DNA of 64,000 nt, from assembly GCF_900116615.1 (NCBI RefSeq), contig NZ_FPBF01000001.1, forward strand, positions 725,625 to 789,624. The letters are read 5' to 3'. Positions within the stretch are counted from its first letter, which is position 1. The number at the start of each line of letters is the position of its first letter. Under the pieces are notes generated by a model that made no database searches, was not told the DNA's origin, and saw only the letters and a program-made list of their open reading frames with translations. Of the stretch, positions 34,041 through 43,093 are shown piece after piece. The DNA comes from Algoriphagus locisalis. Its GTDB lineage: Bacteria > Bacteroidota > Bacteroidia > Cytophagales > Cyclobacteriaceae. Both the position numbers and the translations under genes were made by a program.

Positions 34041-34603
34041 TTATACCTGTTTAAATAAAACCATTGAAGTCCGATAATTGTCTTTGCGTCTCTAAATTGA
34101 TTTGTTTTCATTTGTTCTTTTACATCAGAAGACTTGATTTTAATTAGCTGAATATCTTCTTTTTCGAATTTCATTCCACCTCCTTTAAAAACTTTGTTTT
34201 TGGAATCCACTTCTGAATAATAAAGAGAAATTCTCTCTGATGTTCCTCCGGGTGAAACAAAAAAAGAATTGATAAATTGAATTTCATTCACCATATAACC
34301 AATTTCTTCTTCAACTTCCTTTCTAACTCTATCTTCCGCAATGTCTCCTAATTCAATTGAGCCAGCCACTAATTCCAAAATCCAACCTTTCTCTTTGATT
34401 GTGGGATATCTAAATTGATTTGTGAATAGAAGCATGTCTGTATCCTTTTCATATATGATAATTGCCACTGAATCCCCTCGTTCAAAGCAAAGTCTATCAA
34501 CTTCAATAAAGCTTGAATCAAATAGTTCATGTTTAATTTTGGCCTTATTTATTTTAAAGTGATCATCGAAAATTATTTCTTCTTTTAGTATTTCAAATTT
34601 CAT
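34037..34603 (-). CDS. Nudix hydrolase (ADP-ribose pyrophosphatase-like)
   Basis: 188 aa. Nudix box region VAGSIELGDIAEDRVRKEVEEEIGY keeps G and EExGY, but has D where the usual first E stands and K in place of R in the REUxEE core. The overall layout (WILELVAGSIELG, FVSPGGTSERISLYYSEV) is that of ADP-ribose or nucleoside-diphosphate-sugar pyrophosphatases. It lies 67 bp after the HerA gene and overlaps the FRG gene. In this setting a role in processing ADP-ribose made by the SIR2 protein is plausible but unproven. Confidence 0.83.
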   Translation of the reverse strand: MKFEILKEEIIFDDHFKINKAKIKHELFDSSFIEVDRLCFERGDSVAIIIYEKDTDMLLFTNQFRYPTIKEKGWILELVAGSIELGDIAEDRVRKEVEEEIGYMVNEIQFINSFFVSPGGTSERISLYYSEVDSKNKVFKGGGMKFEKEDIQLIKIKSSDVKEQMKTNQFRDAKTIIGLQWFYLNRYK

Positions 34604-34670
34604 ATTTTTTTTATTAAGTCTTTTATCTGTGACCAGTTAGCAATACAAAAGTTATTAATGCTTATGGGTA

Positions 34671-36854
34671 TTATTTTTCTTCCGAGTTTTGTTGTTGTTG
34701 TTCAACCTCCGGTGCTGCAGAAGCAGGTTTATATTTCTCTCCTTTTTCCCATGCTTCAGCTATTGCCTCATAATTCGGGAAATTTTCGGGTAAGTCCCTT
34801 GTCCAATTTTCTACGAATTTCGGATTATTACTATTAGGTCTTGGACTTGCATTGTTCATTCTCGCTTGAACAGGCGTTCTTACTGCATCGCCCATAATTA
34901 CCACATGTTGTTGTGGTAAAATGGGTAATTGTTGTAATATGTCTTCATTGGCAGCTGAAACCAATTGTCTGACATATTTTTGGTCTTCTGGATTTTGAAG
35001 CCTGTGAATAATGAAAGAGTTGCATTGTGATAATACTGTCTTTGATAATTCAGAAGGACGCTGGCTAGATACAAGTAAAGAAATACCGTATTTACGACCT
35101 TCTCTAGCAATTCGCTCAAACACCTTTTTAGCTATCGACTCTCTATCACCTCTGTTTTTTTCGGGAATGTAATTTTGTGCTTCTTCTAAGGCTATTACCA
35201 TTGGAATTGTGCCTCTATCACTTTCGGGAAAACGAGATACAAAGTCTAAAATAAGCCTACCAATTAATCCAGTTATCGTTTCTAAAACTTCATAAGGCAA
35301 TAAGGACATGTCAATAATTGTTACTTGACTTGGCTTGTCTTCAACGAGTTTTTCAATTTCTTCTTTACCTAACTGTTTTTTATAAAACTCTGTAAATAAA
35401 TCTGTCTCTCCAGTTTTGAATACTTTACAAAAATCTCCTAGAATAAAAGAAATGAATTTCGCTAAAGCATTTAAAATTACTTCAGGTTGATTTAATAGGA
35501 GAGGTTGAGAAATCCTTTCATCACCTAAATACGATTGCAATCTTAATCTTAGAGTTGAAACGAACTCTCTCAATCTATTTCCTGTATTTTCCTGCTCGCT
35601 AATTGCTTCGTCAAAAAACCTTTCAATTAAGTCATTGAAATTGAAATAAATTGGCAGATCAATATTCCGTTCTTGAGAAACTTCCTCAGTTCTCACAGAG
35701 ACATTATATAAGGATATTTCATTCCGTAATACAGAGTTAAATGAAGTCAATGTTTGTGTACTTACAGTACCTCGAGGTGGATAAGGATCATTTGGAGTTA
35801 ATTTGCTTTTTTCCTTTTGCAAAGTAACAAGAGCTCCTAACATGTTTGATTTGTCAAAGTCAGTGTTTAGTGCAGTAAATTCAGCAACAAAGAGATCAAG
35901 TTCGGTTAAGATTGTGATCTTTATTTTATTATTGTTTTCATCACATTCATTGATAATTGATTCTAGCCTAGAAATATAGGACTGGGGAATAAGACGTTTT
36001 ACAGATGCCACCGTTTGATTTTTAGCTAGACCTAATGCTCTTTTAAATACAGGGGCTTGTGTGCCTGATGTTGGTTCAAATAAATAATCAAAATCAGCAA
36101 AATTCATAAACCAAAAAGGAACTTTCATGCCGTCTTTGTCAATATTAAATGGATTGACAAGTTCAAGATTTTTATATTGGGCTTCTTTCGTCCCTTGAAA
36201 TGCTTGTTTGTATTCTCCATTAGTGTCAAATATTATGACATGAGCATTTTTTAACTTCTTCCCATTGTAATTAAAATCGAAAATACTTTGGATAATAGAT
36301 GCAAACGTGCAGGATTTCCCAGAACCGGTATTACCTAATATTGCCGCATGTTTACCGAAAAATTTATCTGGGTTTATCTTGATTTTATAATCAGAAAATG
36401 ATGGTGATGTTCCGATGGGTAAATAATAATCCTCTTCAAAGTTTATTTCCTCTGAACCTTCTTTTTTCTTTTGGTCAAAAATATTATCCAAATCTTGGCT
36501 TGTTACATACCAAACAGGGTTGTCGAGGATTGGATAATTGTATACTCCTTGTATGTATTTACCGCTATTCTCAATAGTTCCAATCATAGTTGCGACCAAA
36601 TACCTTGCGGATTTAGTTAAAAATATGGCTTCCTTATTTTTTCCAATTTCTGTTTCATCAATGGCTCTGACACTTGTAACCATAGCTACAATTTTATCTG
36701 ACCCTATTGGAATAATTACGTAAGAGTTGATTCTGGCAACTTCAAAGATATCTTCATATCCGCTTTTATAAAGACTTTTTAAATCTTCATCAAGTCTTAT
36801 GTAGGCCCTAAAACTGTCAACAGAAATTACTTTGCCGATGCTTCTTTCGCTCAT
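34671..36854 (-). CDS. HerA-like hexameric ATPase/translocase
   Basis: 727 aa. N-terminal HAS-barrel-like beta domain (residues about 5-60), Walker A GNTGSGKSC (174-182), a long helical insertion, Walker B with MVIALEEAQNYI, and the ISLLVSSQRPSELSKTVLSQCNSFIIHRL sensor region typical of HerA/FtsK-type ATPases; a Q-rich tail ends it. HerA forms hexamers that pump DNA. Paired with a SIR2 protein encoded directly upstream (4-bp ATGA overlap), as in SIR2-HerA (Nezha) anti-phage systems. Confidence 0.9.
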   Translation of the reverse strand: MSERSIGKVISVDSFRAYIRLDEDLKSLYKSGYEDIFEVARINSYVIIPIGSDKIVAMVTSVRAIDETEIGKNKEAIFLTKSARYLVATMIGTIENSGKYIQGVYNYPILDNPVWYVTSQDLDNIFDQKKKEGSEEINFEEDYYLPIGTSPSFSDYKIKINPDKFFGKHAAILGNTGSGKSCTFASIIQSIFDFNYNGKKLKNAHVIIFDTNGEYKQAFQGTKEAQYKNLELVNPFNIDKDGMKVPFWFMNFADFDYLFEPTSGTQAPVFKRALGLAKNQTVASVKRLIPQSYISRLESIINECDENNNKIKITILTELDLFVAEFTALNTDFDKSNMLGALVTLQKEKSKLTPNDPYPPRGTVSTQTLTSFNSVLRNEISLYNVSVRTEEVSQERNIDLPIYFNFNDLIERFFDEAISEQENTGNRLREFVSTLRLRLQSYLGDERISQPLLLNQPEVILNALAKFISFILGDFCKVFKTGETDLFTEFYKKQLGKEEIEKLVEDKPSQVTIIDMSLLPYEVLETITGLIGRLILDFVSRFPESDRGTIPMVIALEEAQNYIPEKNRGDRESIAKKVFERIAREGRKYGISLLVSSQRPSELSKTVLSQCNSFIIHRLQNPEDQKYVRQLVSAANEDILQQLPILPQQHVVIMGDAVRTPVQARMNNASPRPNSNNPKFVENWTRDLPENFPNYEAIAEAWEKGEKYKPASAAPEVEQQQQNSEEK

Positions 36855-38287
36855 GCTTCTTTAGTAGGTTCAGGTTTAGAAGGTTTGGTACTTAAAAGCT
36901 CGTTCAAAGTATTTGCAACCTTTTCGTTATTGTCAACATTATTGAAATTGGGCATTAGCGTGTCTGCAAAGGTCAGGAAGTCACCAAAAAATTCGCCTTC
37001 AAGTATTATGATTCTAGGGTCGTTAAGTTCTCTTAGATTTTTTATGTATTCATTCTGAGTTCCTTGAAAATCGATTACAATAAGAGTGAAAGTAGGATTT
37101 GACAGAGCTTGATAAATGATATCATTAAAATGGTCGTCCGCAAATGCATATCCAACTGTAAGAAGCACTGATTGAGATTGAGTTATGGTTGAAGCAAATT
37201 GTCTAAAAAGCTCCGAGTATGGCAGGTCCAGAGTGTAAGACTTTTTTACTGCCGAAGGATAGATAATGATCTCCCCCTTTTTCTCTAGAGATTCTATGAG
37301 TTCTAGCGATTTCTCTTCAATCCCATATAGATTGTTTGCATCCCTTGTTTCAGAATTGACCCAAGATAATGAGCCATGTAACTTATAATATCTGACTACT
37401 TTCTCTATTCTTTGGACTTTACCAGAAGTAGTAGAGCCTGGATAAAAAATATCGTATTCAAATGTTTCTGGCTTAAAAAATCTTTTGTGAAACCCTGAAA
37501 AACCATCAATGTAATGAACCCCTAACTTATCAAAAGCATATTCAAACGCTAAGTCATAATTAGCCGTGAAAATATTAGCTCGCCTCAAATTCAAAGGCCT
37601 TTGAAGAAGGGCTTTTAGAAACATTTCGTGATAGTAATATTTGTTCTTTAGAGCATTTCTGAACGATTGTTTTTTGTTTCTTCTAATTATCTTTTTTAAC
37701 TGAGAAGTAGGTATTTTTCGTTTATCCACATCACATACCAAGAAAAGACCTTCTTTGATAGACTCAATAAGTTCTGGGATTTTGTCAGTTCTAGTTTTAC
37801 TTTTATCCAAATTGAGAACGAAATCTTTGGCTATTAGGTAATTCAAGAGCTTTTCATATTCAATATGGATCTCGTTAGATTCGATATCACGTACAATCTC
37901 ATTCTCTATGCAAAATTTCCATTTTCTTTTATCTTCAAAAGTTTGAGTTCCAGGAATCAAATGCGCTTTTCCATATTTTAAAAAATCTGCCTGTAGTTCT
38001 TTGACTACTGAAATGAAACAGGTATATGTATCATCAAATAACTTATGTTTATCTTTTATGTAGGCTTCTACTTCTAAGGGGAAATTTCGGATTGCCACTG
38101 CCCCTAAATGAATCGAAGTTCCTGAACCAAACAGAAAGCTAACATTGTCTAATTCAAGATAATTTTTGAGCATTAACTTGATCTTATCAATGATTTTTCT
38201 TTGGTCTAAATCTTCATCCATCCAATCAGCTAACTTATCTGTACTTCCAAAGAGAACTTTGTTTTTTGCTTGGTCAAAATGTGTCAT
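36851..38287 (-). CDS. SIR2-like NADase-type defence protein
   Basis: 478 aa. SIR2-fold blocks: VSFLFGSGTSIHLGA (50-63), NIFTANYDLAFEYAFD with N243 and D245, and KLHGSLSW with H304; these match the asparagine/histidine active-site layout of anti-phage SIR2 NADases. A C-terminal GYAFADDHFNDII (379-391) completes the fold. SIR2-HerA complexes deplete NAD or cut nucleic acid on infection. First gene of the four-gene operon. Confidence 0.88.
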   Translation of the reverse strand: MTHFDQAKNKVLFGSTDKLADWMDEDLDQRKIIDKIKLMLKNYLELDNVSFLFGSGTSIHLGAVAIRNFPLEVEAYIKDKHKLFDDTYTCFISVVKELQADFLKYGKAHLIPGTQTFEDKRKWKFCIENEIVRDIESNEIHIEYEKLLNYLIAKDFVLNLDKSKTRTDKIPELIESIKEGLFLVCDVDKRKIPTSQLKKIIRRNKKQSFRNALKNKYYYHEMFLKALLQRPLNLRRANIFTANYDLAFEYAFDKLGVHYIDGFSGFHKRFFKPETFEYDIFYPGSTTSGKVQRIEKVVRYYKLHGSLSWVNSETRDANNLYGIEEKSLELIESLEKKGEIIIYPSAVKKSYTLDLPYSELFRQFASTITQSQSVLLTVGYAFADDHFNDIIYQALSNPTFTLIVIDFQGTQNEYIKNLRELNDPRIIILEGEFFGDFLTFADTLMPNFNNVDNNEKVANTLNELLSTKPSKPEPTKEA

Positions 38288-38305
38288 TCAGTTTCATGTA
38301 TTTAA

Positions 38306-38332
38306 TTGGCGCATTTTTTTAAAGCGCAATTC
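38306..38332. promoter_or_regulatory. Inverted repeat upstream of the SIR2 operon
   Basis: AATTGGCGC and GCGCAATT arms around an A/T-rich centre, about 20-45 bp upstream of the SIR2 start. It could be an operator or form an RNA hairpin in the leader. Purpose unknown. Confidence 0.3.
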
Positions 38333-38484
38333 TATTATTGCTTTACCTTTTTGATCTCTAGCAAGCCGTATTAATCAAGTATATGCACCTCTTTTCCTGC
38401 TACTCCCAAACCACAATAACCCCACTTTTACCTTCCATTACAATACCCTGTACAGGGTATATTTCGCTTAATTCTCGCTTTTTT

Positions 38485-40308
38485 TTACTTCACAGCCTTC
38501 TCTACCATCCCTTTTCCTCCCACCACCGGAAGGGTCAGTACAGTTCCATCCAGATCGACCGTTAGTTCTGTGCCTGGCTTGGGTAGGAGAGTGAACTCGG
38601 CATCTGAGGAAAAAATCATCAGTCCGATCTGCTGGCCTGCTGGGATGATCTGATCGTCTGGCTGCAAGTCGAAAGTGACCTCGTAGAATTTCCCTGGCAC
38701 CAAAGGCTCTCCTTTGCGAATGGAGGCATGGTTTTGTGGATCTGCCCAGCCGCGGGTGATGATATTGTCAGTGATTTTTGCATTTCTTCCTTCTGTCCAA
38801 GGCAGGGAAACCAACCATACCGAAAGGTTGGCCGCAGGTTTATTGGATGCCAGCTTCACGGTAATCTTCGGAATTCCAGAGATATGAAGAGGCTCGGTGA
38901 GTACCGGGCTAAGGTAGAGCAATCTATGCTCGGTATAATCCGCCTGCGCCAATGCTGCGCCTGGGAAGGAATAGTTATCCACCAGCGTTTCCTGTTTGCC
39001 TGGAGTCTCTTTCTCAAGTCCCATGGAACCTGCAGCTGGTGCTCCAGCTTTGAGGTAAAAGTTCACATCTGAAGCCTCAGGATTTGGGAAGTCTGCATAA
39101 GGAGTTGGATTGCTTTGCTCGTCCCTTTCCCGGACGATATAGGCTTTAGGTCCTTCTTCCACGCCATTTTCCACCCCATGCAGGTAGCGGGTAAACCAAC
39201 GGTTCATCATAGAAAATGGGGGAGGGCCACCATGACCGTTTTGGTGATAATAGATTTTGGCAGGAATCCCTTTGGCGCGAGCCGCATCATAGATTCTATA
39301 GCTGTGCTCCGGCATCACGTTCCAGTCGTTGAAGCCATGCGACATCAAGAGTGCTGCTTTCATAGGTTCCATGTCATTGAGGTAGTCACGGCCAGCCCAG
39401 AAGTCATTGTAGTCTCCGCTGATTCTGTCCATGCCTTGCGCCATTTCGGTGTCACGGACAGTTTTGTTGTTATAGGGTCTTTTGGACTCATCGCCGCTAT
39501 GGATGAAATCATACAATACATCGATGTCTTCTCCCAGATATCCGCCCGGTGATCGGACAAGTCCGTTGGATCGGTAGTAGTGGTAATAAGAAGTGTTGGG
39601 AGCGATAGGGATGATTGCCTCCAGGCCATCCACTCCTGTAGTTGCCGCTGCAAGTGGAAGCGTGCCGTTGTACGAAGTTCCGGTCATGCCCACTTTCCCC
39701 GTGGACCAAAATGCCATCACTTTTTCATTTCCATCCGGCGTGGTGTAGCCATTGTCTTTGCCAGTCAGCCATTCGATCACGGCCTTTGATGCCAAAGACT
39801 CATTATCTCCACCGACGGTGGGCGAACCCTGAGAAAGCCCGGTGCCTGGAGAGGAGGAGTGCACCACGATGTATCCACGAGGCACCCATTGCATAATTTC
39901 GGAATTGGAGATGATCGGCCGCTTACCTGTGCGTACGATTTCGGTTTTATTTCTAGGAGGAGCCGCCTCGCCTAGTTCATGCTTTACCTCCCAAAAAATA
40001 GGCGCGTTTCCTGCAGTGCCTGCATAGTAAGGACTGCTGGCATAGATTACAGGAAGCTTAAGTCCCTCCGTCTCGGTTTGCAGAGGTCGGGTCACATCCA
40101 CATGCATCCGGTCCATTTTGCCGTCACCATCTGTGTCAAAATCCGTTTCCACCCAGAGATCAGTTCGGATCCAGTTGGCGGAATCTTTCAGTTCCGGGAC
40201 GATTTGGGCTTCCCCATTTTCAAAAATTGGTTTGACTTGAGCGAGTATATTGTGTGTTCCGAATACTAGTAAAAGGAGAAAAAGTAGGGAGGGTTTGATG
40301 GATTTCAT
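38485..40308 (-). CDS. CocE/NonD-type hydrolase (X-Pro dipeptidyl-peptidase S15-like)
   Basis: 607 aa, signal peptide SLLFLLLLVFGTHNILA. S15 features: DTDGDGKMDRMHVDVTRP, LPVIYASSPYYAG, the nucleophile region KVGMTGTSYNGTLPLAAATTG, a helical cap, a late HGFNDWNV acid segment, then a C-terminal beta-sandwich (about 420-600, PKITVKLASNKPAANLSVWL). Members cut after X-Pro or hydrolyse esters. GC-richer than its neighbours, like the core genes of the window. Confidence 0.88.
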   Translation of the reverse strand: MKSIKPSLLFLLLLVFGTHNILAQVKPIFENGEAQIVPELKDSANWIRTDLWVETDFDTDGDGKMDRMHVDVTRPLQTETEGLKLPVIYASSPYYAGTAGNAPIFWEVKHELGEAAPPRNKTEIVRTGKRPIISNSEIMQWVPRGYIVVHSSSPGTGLSQGSPTVGGDNESLASKAVIEWLTGKDNGYTTPDGNEKVMAFWSTGKVGMTGTSYNGTLPLAAATTGVDGLEAIIPIAPNTSYYHYYRSNGLVRSPGGYLGEDIDVLYDFIHSGDESKRPYNNKTVRDTEMAQGMDRISGDYNDFWAGRDYLNDMEPMKAALLMSHGFNDWNVMPEHSYRIYDAARAKGIPAKIYYHQNGHGGPPPFSMMNRWFTRYLHGVENGVEEGPKAYIVRERDEQSNPTPYADFPNPEASDVNFYLKAGAPAAGSMGLEKETPGKQETLVDNYSFPGAALAQADYTEHRLLYLSPVLTEPLHISGIPKITVKLASNKPAANLSVWLVSLPWTEGRNAKITDNIITRGWADPQNHASIRKGEPLVPGKFYEVTFDLQPDDQIIPAGQQIGLMIFSSDAEFTLLPKPGTELTVDLDGTVLTLPVVGGKGMVEKAVK

Positions 40309-40806
40309 GAGCTGGGATTTGATGTCGAGTCAAGATAGTTCTTTAAGTGATTAGCTGCAATTGGTTTTTGATAGTAAGACTTAAGACAGGAGACAGGAGA
40401 CAGGAGAAAAGAGAATGGAGATTGGGGATCTGTGATAGGTCGGATGAGGTGAATTTGTTTTGAAGAATCTGCTAATTGAGGGTAAATATCGATCGTGCCT
40501 TTGGCACTCTTGAAAAAGATGGCATTGAATGTACCCCGAATTTCGCTGCGCTGTATTCAGGGCTGATACCGGTTTTGCCTATGGCAATTGCTTCAACGGT
40601 TTTATTAACAGCTTTAACTTGATAATATCGAGGACTCATGCCAGAGTCGTCGCTATGATATTCTTGTTTTTTTCAGAATTGTATGCAAAAGCATAATCTC
40701 TACAGTCTCACCTGATCAGACGATGTTTTGATCCAATCGCATTCATCCTAGAAACCAAAAAGCCCTTCTGCGTCACAGAAAGGCTTTAAGTTTTAATTTT
40801 ATAAAT
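40309..40806. other. Gene-free stretch with tandem GACAGGA units and a terminator
   Basis: AGACAGGAGACAGGAGACAGGAG-type tandem units (40384-40406), like the tracts near 1091 and 1210. The rest (40480-40740) shows no frame and no recognised RNA. The right end holds the terminator at 40759-40787. Confidence 0.45.
40759..40787 (-). terminator. Intrinsic terminator after the XRE gene
   Basis: AAAGCC(C)TTCTG / CAGAA(A)GGCTTT stem with loop CGTCA; minus-strand side continues TTTTTGG. Lies 20 bp after the stop codon at 40807. Confidence 0.75.
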
Positions 40807-41220
40807 CTACTTACCCAACAACTTCTCCAACCTCGCCATCATTTCATCTTTCTCCTTCAGCATTCGCTCGTAAAGAGCGATTTTTTCATCATAGAGTTGA
40901 ACTACTTTATCAATTGGGTTGAAGTTTGGGTAATAGTTGTAAAGAGAGTTTCCAGTTGCTTGGTCATTATTATGAACAGTGTTTGAAATAATATTTACTA
41001 CCTGCTCTTCATCAAAATTCTGAAATGCTTCCACAGGGATCCGGAGAATCTCACCGACCTGACGCAGCAGTTCTTCTTCGACTTCTTCCTTTTGCTCGAG
41101 TAGGCTGATCTTCTTTTGGGACCAATCATCCCCAAGTTCGTGGGCCAAGGCATCCTGCTTGATGCCCATCATTTCCCGGAATCGCTTGATATTTCTGCCG
41201 TGGTGGATTTTCTCGTTCAT
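40807..41220 (-). CDS. XRE-family transcriptional regulator with coiled-coil tail
   Basis: 137 aa. N-terminal HTH (GRNIKRFREMMGIKQDALAHELGDDWSQKKISLLEQKE), a linker, and a C-terminal coiled coil (VVQLYDEKIALYERMLKEKDEMMARLEKLL). This layout is common among Bacteroidota regulators. Target unknown. Confidence 0.85.
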   Translation of the reverse strand: MNEKIHHGRNIKRFREMMGIKQDALAHELGDDWSQKKISLLEQKEEVEEELLRQVGEILRIPVEAFQNFDEEQVVNIISNTVHNNDQATGNSLYNYYPNFNPIDKVVQLYDEKIALYERMLKEKDEMMARLEKLLGK

Positions 41221-41510
41221 AGTCTGATTTGTAATTAGGGAAATTAGGAAAATCTGCCCAAAGTCCTTGAACTAAATTATTCCATTTATCCCAATTGCAC
41301 AAGAAAAAGCACAAAAATAGACGCTTTTTGTCCGAATAATTTATTCCTTATGCTAGACTAAAACATCCTACTCTAGGATATTGTATCCCAATGAATATCA
41401 ATAGCTTGAATCATAATCTAAGAGTAATACTTAGCTCATTCGGATGGTAGCTACTAATCCCTAAGAAGGAGAGCGGTAGTGATTAAACAACATTCAAAAA
41501 TCTACTTATC

Positions 41511-41741
41511 ATGAATCTTAACTTCGATCATACCGCAGAAGAACTTTTCGAATACTATAGCGAAGAGGATATTTCCTATTATCTCTGGGAGATGTATCAG
41601 TGTTGGTTGCTGGAGCTTTCCCAGCTCGATAAAACCCATCTTGAGGTTAGTAATAGACAATATTTTTTCCAGCTTCTAGCAACACAGGTCAGCAAGAACC
41701 TCAAGCAGTTCCAGACAAAACCTGGTTCAAACGTAGTATAG
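41511..41741 (+). CDS. Small acidic helical protein, unknown
   Basis: 76 aa, NLNFDHTAEELFEYYSEEDISYYLWEMYQ at the start. Rich in aromatic and acidic residues, probably helical. No family recognised. It points towards the DUF6266 gene 209 bp downstream. Confidence 0.5.
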   Translation: MNLNFDHTAEELFEYYSEEDISYYLWEMYQCWLLELSQLDKTHLEVSNRQYFFQLLATQVSKNLKQFQTKPGSNVV

Positions 41742-41950
41742 TTTCAGTTATTAAAATTACTAGGGATGTGCATCAAAATGGAAGGTTTATACAGGGTTAA
41801 TTCAAGATTTAATCATGGTTTATATTGTTTAAAAATTGAATCAACTCACTATAATACTTCTATGTAATCTGATTTTCAGGTGGTTTTGAATTTGAATATT
41901 ACTTACTTTTTACTACTTTTCTTGTAGTTCAACTTTTAACCTTAAAAACT

Positions 41951-42595
41951 ATGGCTACTATTTCGGATTCCAGCATGATCCAGCCAGAAGGAAAAGTAGG
42001 AGGGTTTACCTTCTATAAGCTCAATGGCAAAATAATTATGAGGAGTTTGCCCCGAGGCCCTCATAAAAACAAAACCAATCCTACGGCGCTTCAAAAGGTG
42101 TATCAGAATAGGTTGGCAGAGATCAATGCCTATTTAAAACCTCTTAAACTGGTACTCAATTTCGGATACCAGAACTTTCTGGGTCAAAAGACAGGGGTAA
42201 ACTGGGCACATACCGATTTGTCCACAAAAGGCTATAACCACATAGCGACTCCTAGAATCAATCCGGCTTACCTACAAATAAGTAGAGGTAGTCTGGTGGG
42301 AGCAGTGGAAGCTAAAGTAATAAGAGAAGTTGAGGGAGTAAGGATTTCTTGGATAGATAATAGTATTGAAGCCAATGCCAATCCTTTGGATCGAGTGAGT
42401 GTATTGCTGAACCATCCAGAAGTAAAGAGGCATATATGGGTGAAGGAGGTTGGGGAAAGAAAAGACTTAAGTGTTCTAATTCCACTTTCGGCAAAAGATC
42501 AAGAGCTTGAATGGGAAATTTACCTGGTGCTTCATAGACCATTAAACAAAAAGAAGATACTTATTTCTGATTCTCAGTATTTAGGTAGGAGGTAG
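41951..42595 (+). CDS. DUF6266 family protein
   Basis: 214 aa. The start MATISDSSMIQPEGKVGGFTFYKLNGKIIMRSLP and the NPTALQKVYQNRLAEINAYLKPLK segment are as in DUF6266 proteins, common and often multi-copy in Bacteroidota. The C-terminal half is beta-rich. Function unknown. Confidence 0.65.
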   Translation: MATISDSSMIQPEGKVGGFTFYKLNGKIIMRSLPRGPHKNKTNPTALQKVYQNRLAEINAYLKPLKLVLNFGYQNFLGQKTGVNWAHTDLSTKGYNHIATPRINPAYLQISRGSLVGAVEAKVIREVEGVRISWIDNSIEANANPLDRVSVLLNHPEVKRHIWVKEVGERKDLSVLIPLSAKDQELEWEIYLVLHRPLNKKKILISDSQYLGRR

Positions 42596-43093
42596 TGGTG
42601 AGTTTTTTTAACCGTAGAGCCGCGAAGGTCACAAAGCATTTCGCAGAGGAGATTGTTATCGGAAAAAGCTCCGTAGGATCGACAGTTTTATAGCCATGGT
42701 GCACCCATGGTTTAAGAGTAACTAAACGATTGCTCTAATTTAAATGCCATTCGTTAAGCGAACGGAAGCAGAGGTATAAAAAACTTGATTAGCTCCAGAA
42801 CAGCTAAATCTCGGTAAAACAAACGACCATCTACACATTAACTTCTCGCGTAAATAAGGCAGTGGGAAACCACATGTCCTACGGGAGGGTGGAAACGAGT
42901 TTCAATAAGATCACTCCGGGTGCTATTTCGCTCTTGAACCTAGTGGAAAGAATAGTGTCACTTCCCGATACAGAAAGTGTTAACTATTTGTTATTCAGTG
43001 CATATATAGGCGTCAGGTTGTACGTAGGTTGTACAAATCAGATGCAAATATCTATACTGCCTCATATTTAGACTGAAATTCAGTTAGTTTTGC
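42596..43093. repeat. Gene-free stretch with repeat remnants and a candidate att site
   Basis: Holds a degenerate ACCGTAGAGCCGCGAAGGTCAC element (42608-42650), a GCTCCGTAGGATCGACA segment (42668-42684) followed by the palindrome CCATGG-TGCAC-CCATGG (42694-42710), and the MnmE-like site described separately. A 69-codon frame here is considered spurious because it crosses the att-like site. Confidence 0.55.
42958..43003 (-). other. Candidate att site (mnmE 3' end remnant), right
   Basis: Minus strand 42958-42975 reads TTC TGT ATC GGG AAG TGA, FCIGK-stop, with AGTG..CTATTTGTT..TCAGTG following on the plus strand as at 25592. Just beyond is GGTTGTAC twice (43016-43035), resembling arm-type integrase repeats. 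Fits a boundary between two integrated elements; no mnmE body is present. Confidence 0.5.

Noticed and set aside
39115-39552. 145-codon plus-strand frame within the CocE/NonD hydrolase
   Set aside because: Opposite-strand shadow in GC-richer DNA, where long chance frames are common.
40384-40406. Short tandem GACAGGA units considered as a CRISPR array
   Set aside because: Units are contiguous without spacers; no cas genes in the window.
42862-43071. 69-codon plus-strand frame
   Set aside because: It runs through the MnmE-like att site on the opposite strand; the reading is better explained by that site.
25329-43093. Treating the whole 25.6-43.0 kb segment as one certain genomic island
   Set aside because: Ppx/GppA and the CocE/NonD gene inside it look chromosomal in composition; boundaries rest on short att-like matches only.
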